Position numbers and translations under genes: made by a program
Notes under the pieces: generated by a model
What the model was told of the DNA's origin: nothing
Databases searched by the model: none
Seen by the model: only the letters and a program-made list of their open reading frames with translations
Assembly: GCA_043228905.1 (NCBI GenBank)
Contig: JBHGNT010000001.1
Location: forward strand, 27,590,001-27,654,000
Direction of reading: 5' to 3'
Origin: Azolla caroliniana
Lineage: Eukaryota > Polypodiophyta
Length of the DNA stretch: 64,000 nt
Shown here: piece by piece, positions 13,101-25,800 of the stretch
How the letters are laid out: the number at the start of each line of letters is the position of its first letter
Numbering within the stretch: the first letter of the stretch is position 1

Positions 13101-14871
13101 TATCATTTTCTAAAAAATTATTGTTCATTTAAAGGTTTTGACAAGTGCTTAACAACCGGTTCTATAGAAGTTGGAATTGTTATGGCAAAGGACAATGTTA
13201 TGGCAAGGTTTTATGAAAGATGAGTTAACAAAGAAACTTTGAGATCCACACTCCAACATGAGTTAGGATTGTCTATATGGACAAGAGCACATCCACTCTA
13301 CTCTGACAGGGTGGCCATGTTTGGGCTTAGTTTTCGCACTTGCAACAATTTCTAATTTGTTTCAAAAAGAAAACGCACAATCTTATGCATGGAATGCTCA
13401 TTTAGTGCAACACTTACAAGAAGGCAATATACCCTACCATTTCAACACATATTAATGTTTTGGAGACATGCTACGATTACCGCACAAAGACCTCCTCCAC
13501 ATCCTACAAACAAACACATGCACAAGAGAAGAACATGCTTTTAAGAGAGAACAACACTATAGACGATGTTGTGGTGAGGGAAATAATACTCATCATTGTA
13601 GGACTCCAATTTAATGATGATTTTGTATTAAATATTGTTGCCTTGGGCATTTTGGTAATCAAAATCGGTTTAGATTGGTCAACATTGGCATATATTGGCA
13701 TTTTGGAAAGTAAGTTTGGTTTGCAAGGTATCTTGGTAAATAGCTTTCTTATTTTGTTTGTATGTTTGGGTGAGTGGCCCTTAATTTCAAAACATTTGAA
13801 AGTCTTTTGGTAAATATGATAGAGATATTTTCATAGTTTTCCCAATATAATATTTGAACCATTCTATCTCAGAAAAGAAAGGATATAAAATAAGTAAAGA
13901 TAAAACCCAAATGGGTGGATGATCAATGTGATTTGTTTCTAATAAAACATAGTCTTGACTCTTGAGTTCAACTGAATTTTGTCAAATATGGCACTTTGTG
14001 GTTAAACAATAGTTCGTTTTTTAAGTTAAAATGATTCTTGTTGAGGAACATGCTTCTATGATGCGTGTAATTTATCACGATTTTTTGACAAGAGACCATA
14101 ACCTTAGTTTTGATAAGACAAAAAGTGAGCATGGTTCGAGTTCATTACATAATTTCAATTTAACATTCAAAATAGCTGCATTTTATAATAAATTTATCAT
14201 GACTTTTGAGAAGAATACAAGAACAATAATTTATTACCAGATACTACCAAAAACGACCATGGGCAAAGCTTACAATATTAACACAACATTATACAATAAC
14301 CATTTTTTACCATGAATGATACATATATGAAACACAAAATGGCTAGTTTTATTTCTATCATTCTTTTTAAATATTCGAAATATGTCATCAAGAGGACAAA
14401 GCAATTGTGTAGTATTTTGACTAACATATTCGACTTTATATGGCTATATTCCCCAATCCACTAGCAAGACTTACATTGTTGGAAAATCTTTCTAGAAGAT
14501 TAGGACATTATATTTTGATTTATGCGTCACTTGGGTTTAGGAATACTATTATAGTAAGGATATAAAATTAGTCTCTTTGGGGAAATGTGTTGACTTCCTT
14601 TAAGAGTAAGAAACTTGTTTCACATTACCTTTTGATATCCGACATTTTTGGTCAATAAGGTCGTTTCTTGAATGCTGAAGAACCACACATGTCACTCTAA
14701 GGAACCTATGAACTCCAATGTGAACAATTGGTCCATCAAAGAAAATAAGTCAAATAATGTTTTTGGTGCCACCACATTGTCGCCCTTCTTATAGACGTGA
14801 ACATTGCTGAACATATTTTATAGGAGTTGAAACAAACATTGTAAAATTTGGTAGAGTTCATCAAACCTTAC
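10113..14871. other. Gene-free interval, possible LTR fragment near 12215-12430
   Basis: No convincing exon. Around 12218 a CTATAAATAAGAG box on the plus strand is followed by a transcribed-leader-like stretch and an ATTGAACAATACACC segment near 12330, as in the U3/R/U5 of plant LTR elements. I found neither a primer-binding site nor a paired LTR, so this is only suggestive. Frames at 12951-13223 and 13460-13813 have no recognisable domain. Confidence 0.3.
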
Positions 14872-14880
14872 ATAAATAAA

Positions 14881-15195
14881 GGGAAAAGTACCAGGATAAC
14901 CCTGGAAGTTCGTTTATTTACCAAAATGCCCTTGGAAGTTCCAAATTTACCAAACTACCCCTATGTCCAAAAAATTACACGTTATAAAGTAATTATACAC
15001 TCAAAATTGGTAAATAGGGCTAGTTCAGGTCCATTTCTTCCATCTTTGGTAAATAGGGCTTGTAGATTTGAGTGTATAATTACTTTATAAAGTGTAATTT
15101 TTTGGACATAGGGGTAGTTTGGTAAATTTGGAACTTCTAGGGGCATTCTGGTACATAGACAAACTTCCAGGGGTATCCTGGTTGGTACTTTTACC
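14881..15195. mobile_element. Foldback MITE, 315 bp, with 9-bp target duplication
   Basis: Two arms of about 130 bp (14881-15007 and 15066-15195) are near-perfect reverse complements around a ~58-bp loop. The ends are GGGAAAAGTACC and, on the other strand, GGTAAAAGTACC. The element is bordered on both sides by ATAAATAAA (14872-14880 and 15196-15204), a 9-bp target-site duplication. Long terminal inverted repeats with a 9-bp duplication suggest a Mutator-type (MULE) nonautonomous element. Both strands therefore show the same apparent peptide, which is not a gene. The loop carries two direct copies of GGTAAATAGGGCT. Confidence 0.88.
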
Positions 15196-15204
15196 ATAAA
15201 TAAA

Positions 15205-16660
15205 TCCTCTTTGAGTGGAGAAACATAAATTCTACCAATATCTATTTGTTTTAACTAGTGAATCGTGATGATATATGTAATGCCCTCTTTGTATCTTTAG
15301 AGGATATTTCTGTTTGGTTATGTAAGATGAACAATGTTGACATGCTACCATTTTTTATCATCACCTTGTGTTATCATGATTGCAAAGGTTCGAGCCAATG
15401 ATGATGCCTGGCCAAGGGAAAGACTAAACCTAGAGCAAAATTCATGGAATAGTACACATATCCAACATATGTATTAGGAACATTTTGACTTATATTTGAT
15501 CCATGATATGAGGAGTTATATAAATTTTATTTATTCCGTGTCAATTAGTGCACTTATTTTATTCCTCGTTAATTTTCAACCTACTTGAACATGACATTGT
15601 TTGCATTATCTTTCTTCAATGCCTTTGCTATGCTTTCCCATCAATCTTCTTCAAGGAGACCCAGTGTTATCCATCAACTCGTCATATGCCAAAGATGATT
15701 CAACCCATTATCAATTAGTTTAGGGTGACCAAGAAATGTACTCATCTCTTCGATAAGTAAAATAACCTTGAGGTTCATGAGGTTATTATGACTTCCTTAG
15801 GTGATAGGCCAATGTGTCTAAAGATGACTAGGTGGTCACTTGGACAACTTCCCAATCTAGTAATTTATATAATCTAGTTGTGCCTATTTCATTGTAGGTT
15901 GTTTGTGTTGGACTTGGACAATGAGGTTAGCATACACTTGACCGTTGTTAATCTCCTCACTGGGTTTAGGGTTAGGTACCAAGTGGGTTGTTAGCGTAAT
16001 TTCACTCTTTCTTTATAATGCCCCTTACTCAATTCATCACCTTACAATATTGCATTTGGTATATTTTGGGACAAAAACTTTACTACTAAATGATTCTGGC
16101 CAATGTAAGAGATGTCAACTCCAAACATGTGGAGTGCTTTTTTATCTTTGAGCTTCAACATGGGAGACATATTCACCAAATGAAAGGCAATATAAGCATG
16201 GTAGTTCTTTTCTTCGAAGATTTGGAGGAGAGGTTAGAGCGTAAGAGGAGGTAGGTATTCGTAGGCATAGAGAGTACAATATTTGCCATTTGCAATGGGT
16301 CGTTATTCCACTCGACGACGACGACAACGACGATATAGGTTGATTATGGGGGTATTGAGGGGATGCAATGGGGACCTTGATGGATGTTTGGGGGCGGTTG
16401 GTCCATGTGATTTGCATCGTGACCCCATATGTGGGTTTGGTATTTTGGTGTGGCTGTGGGGGATTCCGTCAAGCATTAAGGTGGTCTCACTTATACATAT
16501 GTATGTGAGTAAGTAAGTATGTACATTCATGACATTCAATTAAGGCATTCCTTATTGGCATATTCAGCCTCCGAAATGGTTGTTTCCCCCGCGGATCACA
16601 TAGAGGTTTAAAATCTTGTAAAATGATGTATACTAATGACAGGATATCTTCTTTAAAAAA
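15205..16660. other. Gene-free interval
   Basis: No exon, RNA gene or element is recognisable. A minus-strand frame at 16417-16142 is Ser/Pro-rich but has no domain and no splice context. Reverse-strand frames over the tract near 16310-16340 reflect a short GAC repeat. Confidence 0.45.
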
Positions 16661-16667
16661 GAAGAAG

Positions 16668-16922
16668 TAAGTATGTATGTACGTGTTGTCTATCTGAATG
16701 TATGTGCGTACGTAGGTATATGTATGTATGTATGTAAGTATGTATGTAAGTATGTATGTATGCACGTATGTATGTATGTGTGTATGTGTGTATGTATGTG
16801 TGTATGTACGTACGTATGTGTGTATGTATGTATGTATGTATGTATGTATTATTTGAGTCCAAAGAGGAGAGCCGCCGGCGATTGGGTTTGTGTTTTCAAG
16901 GAGTTGACTGATTCAAAAAGGG

Positions 16923-16964
<42 letters not shown>

Positions 16965-17080
16965 CTGAAGAAGAAGACGAAGAAGAAGAAGAAGAAGAAG
17001 AGGTGGGTGGGTGGGGTTGGTGCTGTGCTGTGCTGGTAATAATATGGCTATGGCTATGGCTATGGCTATGGCTATGGCAG
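16668..17080. repeat. Microsatellites in the presumed 5' leader of the PDZ-like gene
   Basis: (GTAT)n with GTGT variants occupies 16668-16850, (CT)n about 16923-16960, (GAA)n about 16967-17000 and (TATGGC)n about 17044-17079, just upstream of the ATG at 17251. CT-rich tracts in leaders are common in plant genes. An open frame spans these repeats but is low-complexity and not credible as coding. Confidence 0.85.
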
Positions 17081-17250
17081 GCAGTAAAAGGTCAATCGCA
17101 GATTACTACTAACCCCCTCCCCCATATCTTCCTCATTCTCCTCATCTGCTCTTCTTTCCACAAGCAACAACCGGATCTGTCTACTCTCATCTCGAATCCA
17201 ACCCCAAAAAGCAAGCAACAGTCTTTCCAATTCCACCCACAGACTGCCTC

Positions 17251-20200
17251 TTGGAAGACCTCTGCAATACCTTCTCTGTGCACATGTCATCGGTGGGAAG
17301 CTCTTCTTCTTCCCTGAGTGCCAGAAGCAGCCCTCACACATTGAGCGGCCGTGGCGGCGCGCAAACCACTCCTAGTAGGCATGTCGTGACAATCAAGCTG
17401 TCCAACTCCACTGCGAAGAACGAACAAGATTTCGGCGGCATCGCAACTAGCCAAATGAAGCTCCTTCCTGGAGACATAGTAGTTGGGATCATTTGCTCTG
17501 ATGGTCTTGAGCTCAATTCTCCTTTTGCCGGTGGTAAATCTGGTCTCCAAAGAGAACTACGCCGGCTCTATAACTCGCGACAAACCCTCCTCACCCTCAA
17601 TGTCAGGAGAAATAAAGGGAAAATTATGAGTGTTAACGCGACCATTGTGCCAGATGAATCGAGTCGCCTCAAGAAACTCTATGTCCTGAAATCCCCACAA
17701 GACTCTTCTCATATTGTTGCTTTCGCTGACTCTACTGAGAACGAGTGTCTCGCTTTGCAAGGTCAGAATGTTTTTCGTTTTTCCTAATGTGGCTATAAAG
17801 AAACGTAGCAGAAATTCTCTTTATGGCTTTATGTTAATTTACATTTCAAAGAAGAAATGGACAATCTGCAATCATACTGGATGAATGTCGTTGGGTCCTT
17901 CTATCTTCTAATCTCTTGAACAAGAATCGGGGCTTTCATAATAAATTATGATGTGTACACACATAACCTTCATTAGGAGTCAAAAAATAAGGCTAGATAA
18001 ATATGTTAACGGCTTTCAATAGGTGGGGATGGCCAACAAGACCAAACAAGAGATTACGTCCTAAAATGTTGTTTTCTCTTTGACAACAACAAACAAAAAC
18101 TAAGTTAAAAAACCAAAATAAAAATCAAAGTGACTAAAGCATCCCATTATCTATACATGTAAGATTCTCAAGTCAGATAGAGATTGGTCCATAAGCATTT
18201 GGATGACATTAAGAATATATTCTAATTAAGGGTATGTTTCTTCACACTTAACAGTATTGCCTCATAACATAGTATATGAGGATACCAGAAAGCATAGCAA
18301 AATTCACATCTCAGTGGATAGACTATCAACTGAATGTATTTTGTTGTGCTTTTTCAATATCCTAGAATCTTATGTTATGAGGAGGGAGAATGAGGTATAG
18401 ATTTTCTATCCACAACAGTGGATGAATCAGTATATCTAGGAATTAACGACAAATCAGCCCACTGTTGCATCTGAATTGGCCACTTTTGATGTTCTGTGCC
18501 AAAAGGAGTGTGAAATTTGTGCAAAACTTCCTTCATTTCCTCCTTGGGACCCTGGGAAACGCGATTTATGATTTCCTGAAGTCCAATCTCTTCTGGAGTT
18601 TGCCGAGAGGAAAATGGCTATTCAGTTTAGCTGGGTAAAATTTGGTTGCCTGGCCAGTGCTGGATCCTGCTTATCTGACCTACAAAGTAAAGAAAGTTGC
18701 CTGAAACTCATTCATTTATTTTTGATGCACAAGATAAAATCTCCATTGTGAAAATCACTTCTTAATCCAATGTTAAGAAAATAAAAGTACTTACTGTATT
18801 CTTGGGCTGGGAAACCAACAAGCTAAGCTTTCCAGTGGTGTTAATATCAATTCACTTCTTTTTACTTCTTTGAAACAGAAAAGAGATGTGCATGGATGGT
18901 TTCTCATCTCTCGAAGACGCACCTCTCAGACATAAGCCTGGCATACAAATGGGAAGAGAAGTTAAAGCAGGTGCAACCTAGTATGGTTTTTTCGATATTG
19001 GTCATTCCACATGCTACTGCAAGTAATGGACTACAATATAGCAACATGGAGGATACAATAGCTCGAGCCATGACCTGGCTCTCTGCTTCACAACAAGCGG
19101 GGGTTCCAATCAGTTTCCTTAGCATACAGACCGAGCCGCTCCTCACAAAGGTAAGTGACAAAGGTAGATAGACTTTATTATTGGCTTGGAGGTTAAATAT
19201 GACCTCTGTGACCATAGTAAACACTTCAGGAGCATCTTAGAATAGTTGGACCTTGTTCACACATGCAAAAGTGGTTGCAATTGAGTTATTTAAGCAAAAA
19301 GAATGCTCAACTTTTATCTTGAACAAAAAGAATGTAAACTCTTAATAGGACAAAATGGATAACGTTTCCCCAGATAGTTTCTAAGTTGCTAGATGGGTGC
19401 CAAATCCCTGATAATGAATTAAAATGTCAAATTTAATTCAAAGTAATGATGTATCTAATGTTTGGCATGATATGCAGCATCTTAGTAGCATAGTTTGGTT
19501 TGTGTTTACCAAAATGTCAAAGCTATGTGATTTGTCCCTGGTTAGACAGGATGTGCATACTTGTCTCTTTTTAAACTACAAGTAGACTGATTGAAAAAAT
19601 GTATGAAACGAAAAACAGGTTTCAGGGCAAGAAGCGTCAAGTAGGACTGTGAGCTCAAGCTCCGTAGGTGACCTTTCTAATATTGCAAACACTGGAATCT
19701 ATGGATTTGAAGATTATCATGGCATCGACATTGGTGTCGTGAGGGCCGTGCGTGTGTGGTATGTGCCCAACTTTTCCGAGGTCTCTGTGCGGCTCAAGGT
19801 CGAAGATGAAGAAACACGGATCGGAGTGGGTATCAGCCAAAATGAAGAGGTAAAATAATTTCCAACCTTATGAATAATTGTTGGAAGAAGAAAACCATTA
19901 CAAAAAGTTAAAATGGGAAATAATGTTGAGCCTGAGTAATGAAAAGTCATAAATAAAAATTTGAAATGGAATAATGCAGGGTTTTTGCTTTATATCGAGT
20001 GTGGATGCAGGATCGGCTGCTGATAGGGCGGGTCTTCATGATCTTCTGGTAGCTGCCCGTAAGTCCAATAAGATACTAGTGGTGACGAGAGTAGCAGATG
20101 AGAAGGTGACTCCATGGCTAGTGTCTTCTAATGGTACCATTCGCTGCTTTGATACAACATCAATAAGTCGGAAATTGTCGACGCATTGGCATGTGGGCCA

Positions 20201-20351
20201 ACCCATCCGGCTCCATCTCATGGCATTGGAGTCCACCTCACAGAACATGGCATCATTGGATGATTCTGGGTCCATTGGACACTTCTCATATGGATCTGAG
20301 AGTGGTTGTAGTACTACTGTCTTCGATGCGATAAAAAACACTTCCCTGTAA
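17251..20351 (+). CDS. Uncharacterised plant protein with PDZ-like C-terminal half, 4 exons, 461 aa
   Basis: Exons: 17251-17761, 18879-19150, 19619-19849, 19980-20351 (TAA). Introns are GT..AG and phases join exactly. After a Ser-rich N-terminus (residues 12-45) comes a folded-looking region starting HVVTIKL with a PGDIVVGI turn and a basic helix (LQRELRRLYNSRQ). The central exon is alpha/beta-like (MVFSILVIPHAT...TIARAMTWLSA). Exons 3 and 4 read RLKVEDEETRIGVGIS then GFCFISSVDAGSAADRAGL, which resembles the carboxylate-binding strand and 'SPA..AGL' turn of PDZ domains. I do not recognise a named family member and infer no function beyond possible peptide binding. The donor of exon 1 (G|GTCAGA) is weak. 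An alternative start is Met12 (17284). Confidence 0.82.
18260..18382. repeat. Imperfect inverted repeat in intron 1 of the PDZ-like gene
   Basis: The left arm at 18260-18304 begins CCTCATAACATA. The right arm at 18336-18382 ends TATGTTATGAGG. The arms pair with scattered mismatches over about 45 bp around a ~30-bp loop. It may be a short MITE remnant; I see no clear target duplication. Confidence 0.5.
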
Positions 20352-20405
20352 AACCATGAAAATAGAGCTTACTCCTGACATAATCCTTGAAGAAGCAAAA
20401 TCCTC

Positions 20406-20872
20406 CCTAGACCTCCAGATGGAGAAACTATCCTATCCACAAATATGAATGGCCCACTTTCAAAGGCGTTTCTACCTGTATAATAGCTCTTCTACTTATT
20501 TTATGTTTTCTCAAAAATCTTAACTCAAGATATTAATTTTCTTGCATGATTGTAATACATTGCAAGATCGCTCTAAGTGTGAAGTTGCAACACAAACCTT
20601 TAGTTCTGGGTTGTACACTGAATGGAAGGGACATTGAAAGACACAACATATAGCCTAGACCTCCACATGAAGAAACTATATTATCCACAAATATGAGTGG
20701 CTACTTATGAAGGCATTTCTAGCTGTACAATAACTCTTCTACATTTTTAAAATTTTTTTTTAACTCAAGAATTTTCTTGTGTGATTTTAATACATTGCAA
20801 GACAGCTGTAAGTGTGATGTTGCAATACAAACTTTTGTTCTGGATTACAGAGTGAATGGAAGGGAAATTGAA
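20406..20872. repeat. Diverged tandem duplication after the PDZ-like gene
   Basis: CCTAGACCTCC at 20406 recurs at 20654, and the following ~220 bp match with substitutions and small indels (for example ATCCACAAATATGA, TTTTCTTG..TGATT, AATACATTGCAAGA, GTGAATGGAAGG). The period is 248 bp. Copy 1 starts 55 bp after the stop codon, so it probably lies in the 3' UTR. Confidence 0.8.
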
Positions 20873-22881
20873 AATTGCTTCTGGGAATTCCAGCCAAGAT
20901 TTATGGGTACATGTACTTGTTGCACGATGAAGTCATACAACTTAAGACGTGAAAGTGACTTGTTTTGCCATTTTTTATGTCATTATGTGATAATATAAAT
21001 GTCAATAACATGATTTTTTGGTAGATCGCCTTCAAAGTGAAAGTATATGTTTCTGCCTCAAAATGCATTGGCCATATTCAATCATAAGTTTTCTTGCCTG
21101 TTGGTTCGACAACATAGTATATGAGAATATGTTTCAGTGCACTCATGAATGCATACCTACACTTTCATGTGTTTTAATTTATTTGAGATATGTACTATGT
21201 TATCATTATGATTCATTGCCTAAAACTTGTCAGAACATGTATTGTCCATTCTCAACTACTGTAGGATATTTGAGATCTTATGCGGAAAACTGAACATTCA
21301 ATCTTGAAACGATTATGTGGCCTGATGAAAACAAATGCATTGTATGCAAGATTCACATTGATCATAGAATTGAATTCCTGGGGTTTGATTGGCTTTACAA
21401 CTGTTTTTGTGATGTTCTGTGACACATCATGACACTGTTCCATCCATGAATGGTGATGCTATTTTGATGACTGAAATTGTTTCCCCGTTGGCTACACTGC
21501 CTTACCATGCCCATGAATATGCAGTAGCTTCAGCACCCCTAATGAGATTGCTGTGCTACCTTATTGTTGTTCTTGTTGAATTCTCTGTGGCTTCTTCTTG
21601 TTGGTTTGACATTACATGTCTCATTGCTCTATCTAATAAGATCTTCCTATCTTATGGTTTGTTTCATTCCAATAATCTTATAACCCAATAAAGCAAAAAC
21701 ACAATTTATCATTAAGGATTTTCAACGTAGATCTTCAAAGTGTTATCCTATCTATAACAATAATTTAGAATCCCAATCATATCTTAGTCAATTCAAGAAA
21801 TCACCATTCATTGGGATGTAGTATGTTTTTTATAACATTTTCCAAAAATACCACATCAATTGCATACTATGATACACATACAAAGCATGACAGAAGCATT
21901 GATAGTAGAGGCAAAGCATCCAATGATTGGTTTGTATAATGGCTAAGATGCAGAGGGTAATTGAACTTTAAACCAAGAATGAAAAGGTAGGTAGTTAGCT
22001 TGAGTGTTAAGTCTTTAAGCTAAGGATAGAATAATGATCATGGAAGATGGTATATGGTGGGGACAATGGTGTGGATAAATTGTGGGCACAAGTGAACTGT
22101 TGAGAAAGAATTTTCAATTAGGAGATCAAATGTACATATCTGGTTAATGGGTAATGGAAGAGAAGGTGCCACTGAAAGTGGAAGAGATCAAGATGTTGTT
22201 GACATGAGAAGATGGTACATATAAATGGGAAACAATGGATTGATAGATGGATCGAATGAATCAAGATAGTTCCTAATTAGCCTTCCTCTTGATGGTTATT
22301 TAAATGCAACATGATAGAGATATACCACAAGCTCCAAATTCTTGGTCCTTACATGGTTGGTTAGCCCCAATGGTGAGCGTAAATGTGATATGTGGAATCC
22401 AAGAATATTGTCGGATGATTTACACTACAACATGGAACAAGGTGACAAATGTGGCTAATAGATGTAAGCGGGTGACTTAGTGAGGATACAAAATGGACTG
22501 ACTAGTCACTAACAACAAGATGGATGTTAGCATCAAATTTGGATGTGTGAAAATACTATAGGATGGCTTGAGATGCAAACATTCTTAGGTTAACCAATTG
22601 AGTGAGGAGATAATTAGAGCCAAGCTTGGAAGGTGCAACATGAATACAAATATGGGAAATCATAGTCTAAGGTACAAGTGGATAGGAGGATGTGGGAAAA
22701 TCACGATCCGGAACAATAGACAATTTATCGATGGGTGTGTGAATACTACACATCCATATCGATTGTTTAGGGTCATAGGATGGATAAATTTGGAAAGAGT
22801 CGTAACTATTATTAAGGTGATAAATTGTCGTTAGGCTACATAGACTTGATGTGATATTTTTAAATGTGGTGGGCAATGTAG
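20873..22881. other. Gene-free interval between convergent genes
   Basis: It separates the 3' ends of the plus-strand PDZ-like gene and the minus-strand glycosyltransferase gene. No exon or element is recognisable. The polyadenylation sites of both genes should lie in the flanks, but I cannot place them. Confidence 0.45.
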
Positions 22882-25800
22882 CTAGGTGAAAGGGGCACAT
22901 CGTAGGGGGATGCCAGTGGAGTGGTCGACTTGGACAATTTGGTCGAGGGGGCAAGGGAGGACGTCTTGGGCAAGGCGTGCACCCGATTCTTTAAGTGCCT
23001 TGAGCGAAGCCCTTTGGTTAAAGAGGTCTATAACGGGGAGGCGAGAGGCGGGTGGTAGCTTGCCTTGGGGCAACAACTCCCAAAAGTCCTTCATTAGCAA
23101 AGGCACCTCGAAATCCTCCTTGTTGTGTTGCACCACATTGCCTGTCGCACTAATGTGTGCCCCCGGCTCCATATGATTGGTAGAAAAACTCTCTTGGTTG
23201 GGGAAGTTTGGATAGAGTGCCACATACCCCCTCAAGTACATCATATCGATCAAGAACTTCTTCCATGACGCTTGCCAACCATTTGTCCTGGACTTTGGTA
23301 TTTGAACGGAGTTTGACTTTGCATCTTCGGTGAATCTTGACCCCATGTATACATAGAACTCTCTCCAATGCTTCGGGAAGAAGAGAGCCCCCCAACTACA
23401 AGGTAATTGGTGTAGATACGGTGTGTTCGGATGTATTGCCTTGAAGAAATCAGTTGCATTCCATTTGGGCCTCTCCTTCACCACCTCGACTAACCTTGGT
23501 GAGTACAATGCAATTGCGCTTAGCTCCGGCAACGATACTTGAGGGTTGTACTTGTAGTTCATCAAGCTCCCCTTCAACCACATGTAGTAGAAGGGTGATA
23601 CCTCAATATCATCTTCGAGTAGTAGTCCATAGTCATGGTCGTCCCTTGGGTACCAACTCTCACTTACTGCCCTTATCAACCCCCCTTGTATAATCCTCCT
23701 CCTAAGAGACTTTTGCCCATGTGGCCACTCGAACGCTTCAACTATGTGCAATGTCTCCTCATCTACCTTGCTATCCATGTTAAACGAGATTGGAACTTCA
23801 TCTCCTAGATAGTAAGCATCGGTAAGGGCCTTCAGTAATCGTTTCAATGAGTATGCCCTATTTTGAGTGATCACATTTATCGATATCCTCATTGTCCTCC
23901 AACCTGTCACATTCCACCAAGGATCCCCTTTAGCTCAAAAGATTATGTATGTATTCCATATATCTAAAAATGTCAATACTACTAGAGTAGCATAATTACT
24001 ATGTATTTGACTTGTATATTTTAAGTGTCTATCTTCAAAATTGGTGTCTTAAACAATATTATGTTAGGGTTGAAATTTACACCTTGTATGCAACATGTTT
24101 GGTTAATGTTTTGTTCTTCCTTTTGTAACTATGAGCATCAAACTTATTTTAGAAAATGATTGATACATATTGGTGCCATGTTTCCATGTTTGGGCATATT
24201 TAATTACATGTATTAGGTGTTGCCATACTGTACTAGTATTTAAGTTTAACAGAAAATCAAACATCAAGCATTGGACTTCGGAAAAGTATTCTTTGTGTGA
24301 GCTCTAAATCATATGGGTCTTTTCCATTAATTTATGATGGTTTCGTGTATTCAACTAGGTATAGAATAAACTTAAAATTGACGTGTTTAAATGAATGATG
24401 CATAGACTTTGTGAATTTTCAATTACTTTATGCTTTTGTTTAGCCACCAATTTAGATTTATGCTTATGTGGGTTTGTTATCGAGACGCTCCCTTATGAAA
24501 AGCATTCACAAAAATCAACACGGTGGAACCTTTTAGGTGAGCTACTATTGTGTATACAATGAATTAGAAAATGTCAATGGGTAATAAGAACAATGACCAT
24601 TCCTATGAACAAATAACAAGACCCAATAAAAAAATCAAAGCAAATGCTTCAATGCTTAATAGTTTATAATAAGATCTCTATCGACTACATATCCTTGTAA
24701 AAACACATGTTTCCTACAACATAGAAATGCATCTAAAAGATTGTGGATAAGAACACAATTTTGTTTAAGATATAATGATCTTTTCACTTAGTATGGTAGG
24801 GGGATTTGAAATTTAACAAAAAATAAAAAAAGAAGAGGCAATCTTTGGCAAGGCTTTGTTGGTTCTTGAAATCGGGGCCCTAGATGGGAACACTCAAAAA
24901 GAGTCTGAGAAGGTCAAATTAAAATCTAAAAATGTCCTTTCAGTTGTAAGGGGACTAACTATCAAGAAAGAGGTGGTGATGTTTATGACCTTTTTTTGTC
25001 CGTGGAAATAGAACTATCATAGTAGTTTAACTAAATGTGGTAAAAGAATTGTATCTAACTAGGTTTTTCATTTGGAGGTGAAAATATCATATTGTTAGAC
25101 GTAAAATCACGAGAAGGTAAAGTTATAATTATGGATTGTTTTTTAATATCATATCGACCATCAAACACATGGAATATTGAAAAAATCAGCTCCTTGTTAC
25201 CTCACAAACTCGTGAGTTGGTATGTACTATACCACGATATAAATTTGGACGCCATTAACATGTTCAATTCTTATGACCATGCATGTGTAAACTTCCTTCT
25301 AAAATGCCTAGTGCAATCCCATATTGTTTGATTCTTCAAAATGACTTTATCATACATTAGTAACATGATTTAGACCCCATCTCACCTATGTTGCCAATCA
25401 AATTTTATTACCTTTTGCCCCACTAGTATGTGCCTTAACGTAGGGCCCATATCTATTAAATTTGTAATGGTAGCAAAAGGTGCCTTGTAAGAAAAGGTAA
25501 ATGAGTTGACCGTGGTGATTTTTTGGGCACTAATGTGAATTCATTTTGTAAAGAGGAGTTAATTAGAGACCATACTTATTAAATCTACAATAGCAGCAAA
25601 AAGGTACCTTTCAAGGAAATGCAAAAGAATGATCACAAAGTGTGAGAACTCCTTGAAGTGATGTAAATAAGAGTAAGTAGGAAAGTAAAAAAGTAAGAGT
25701 AATGAATATGCAAGGTGAGTTGGTAAGGTTGTTTGGCGGACATAAGTAGGTCATGCGCTCAACTCCAACCTTCTGTGGTAACGTAAATGGCCTAATAAAT

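Noticed and set aside
14848-15197. Two small ORFs with the same peptide on opposite strands
   Set aside because: Produced by the inverted arms of the foldback element.
16653-17317. Frame of 214 codons through GTAT, CT, GAA and TATGGC repeats
   Set aside because: It is low-complexity over its first half and overlaps the leader of the PDZ-like gene in another frame.
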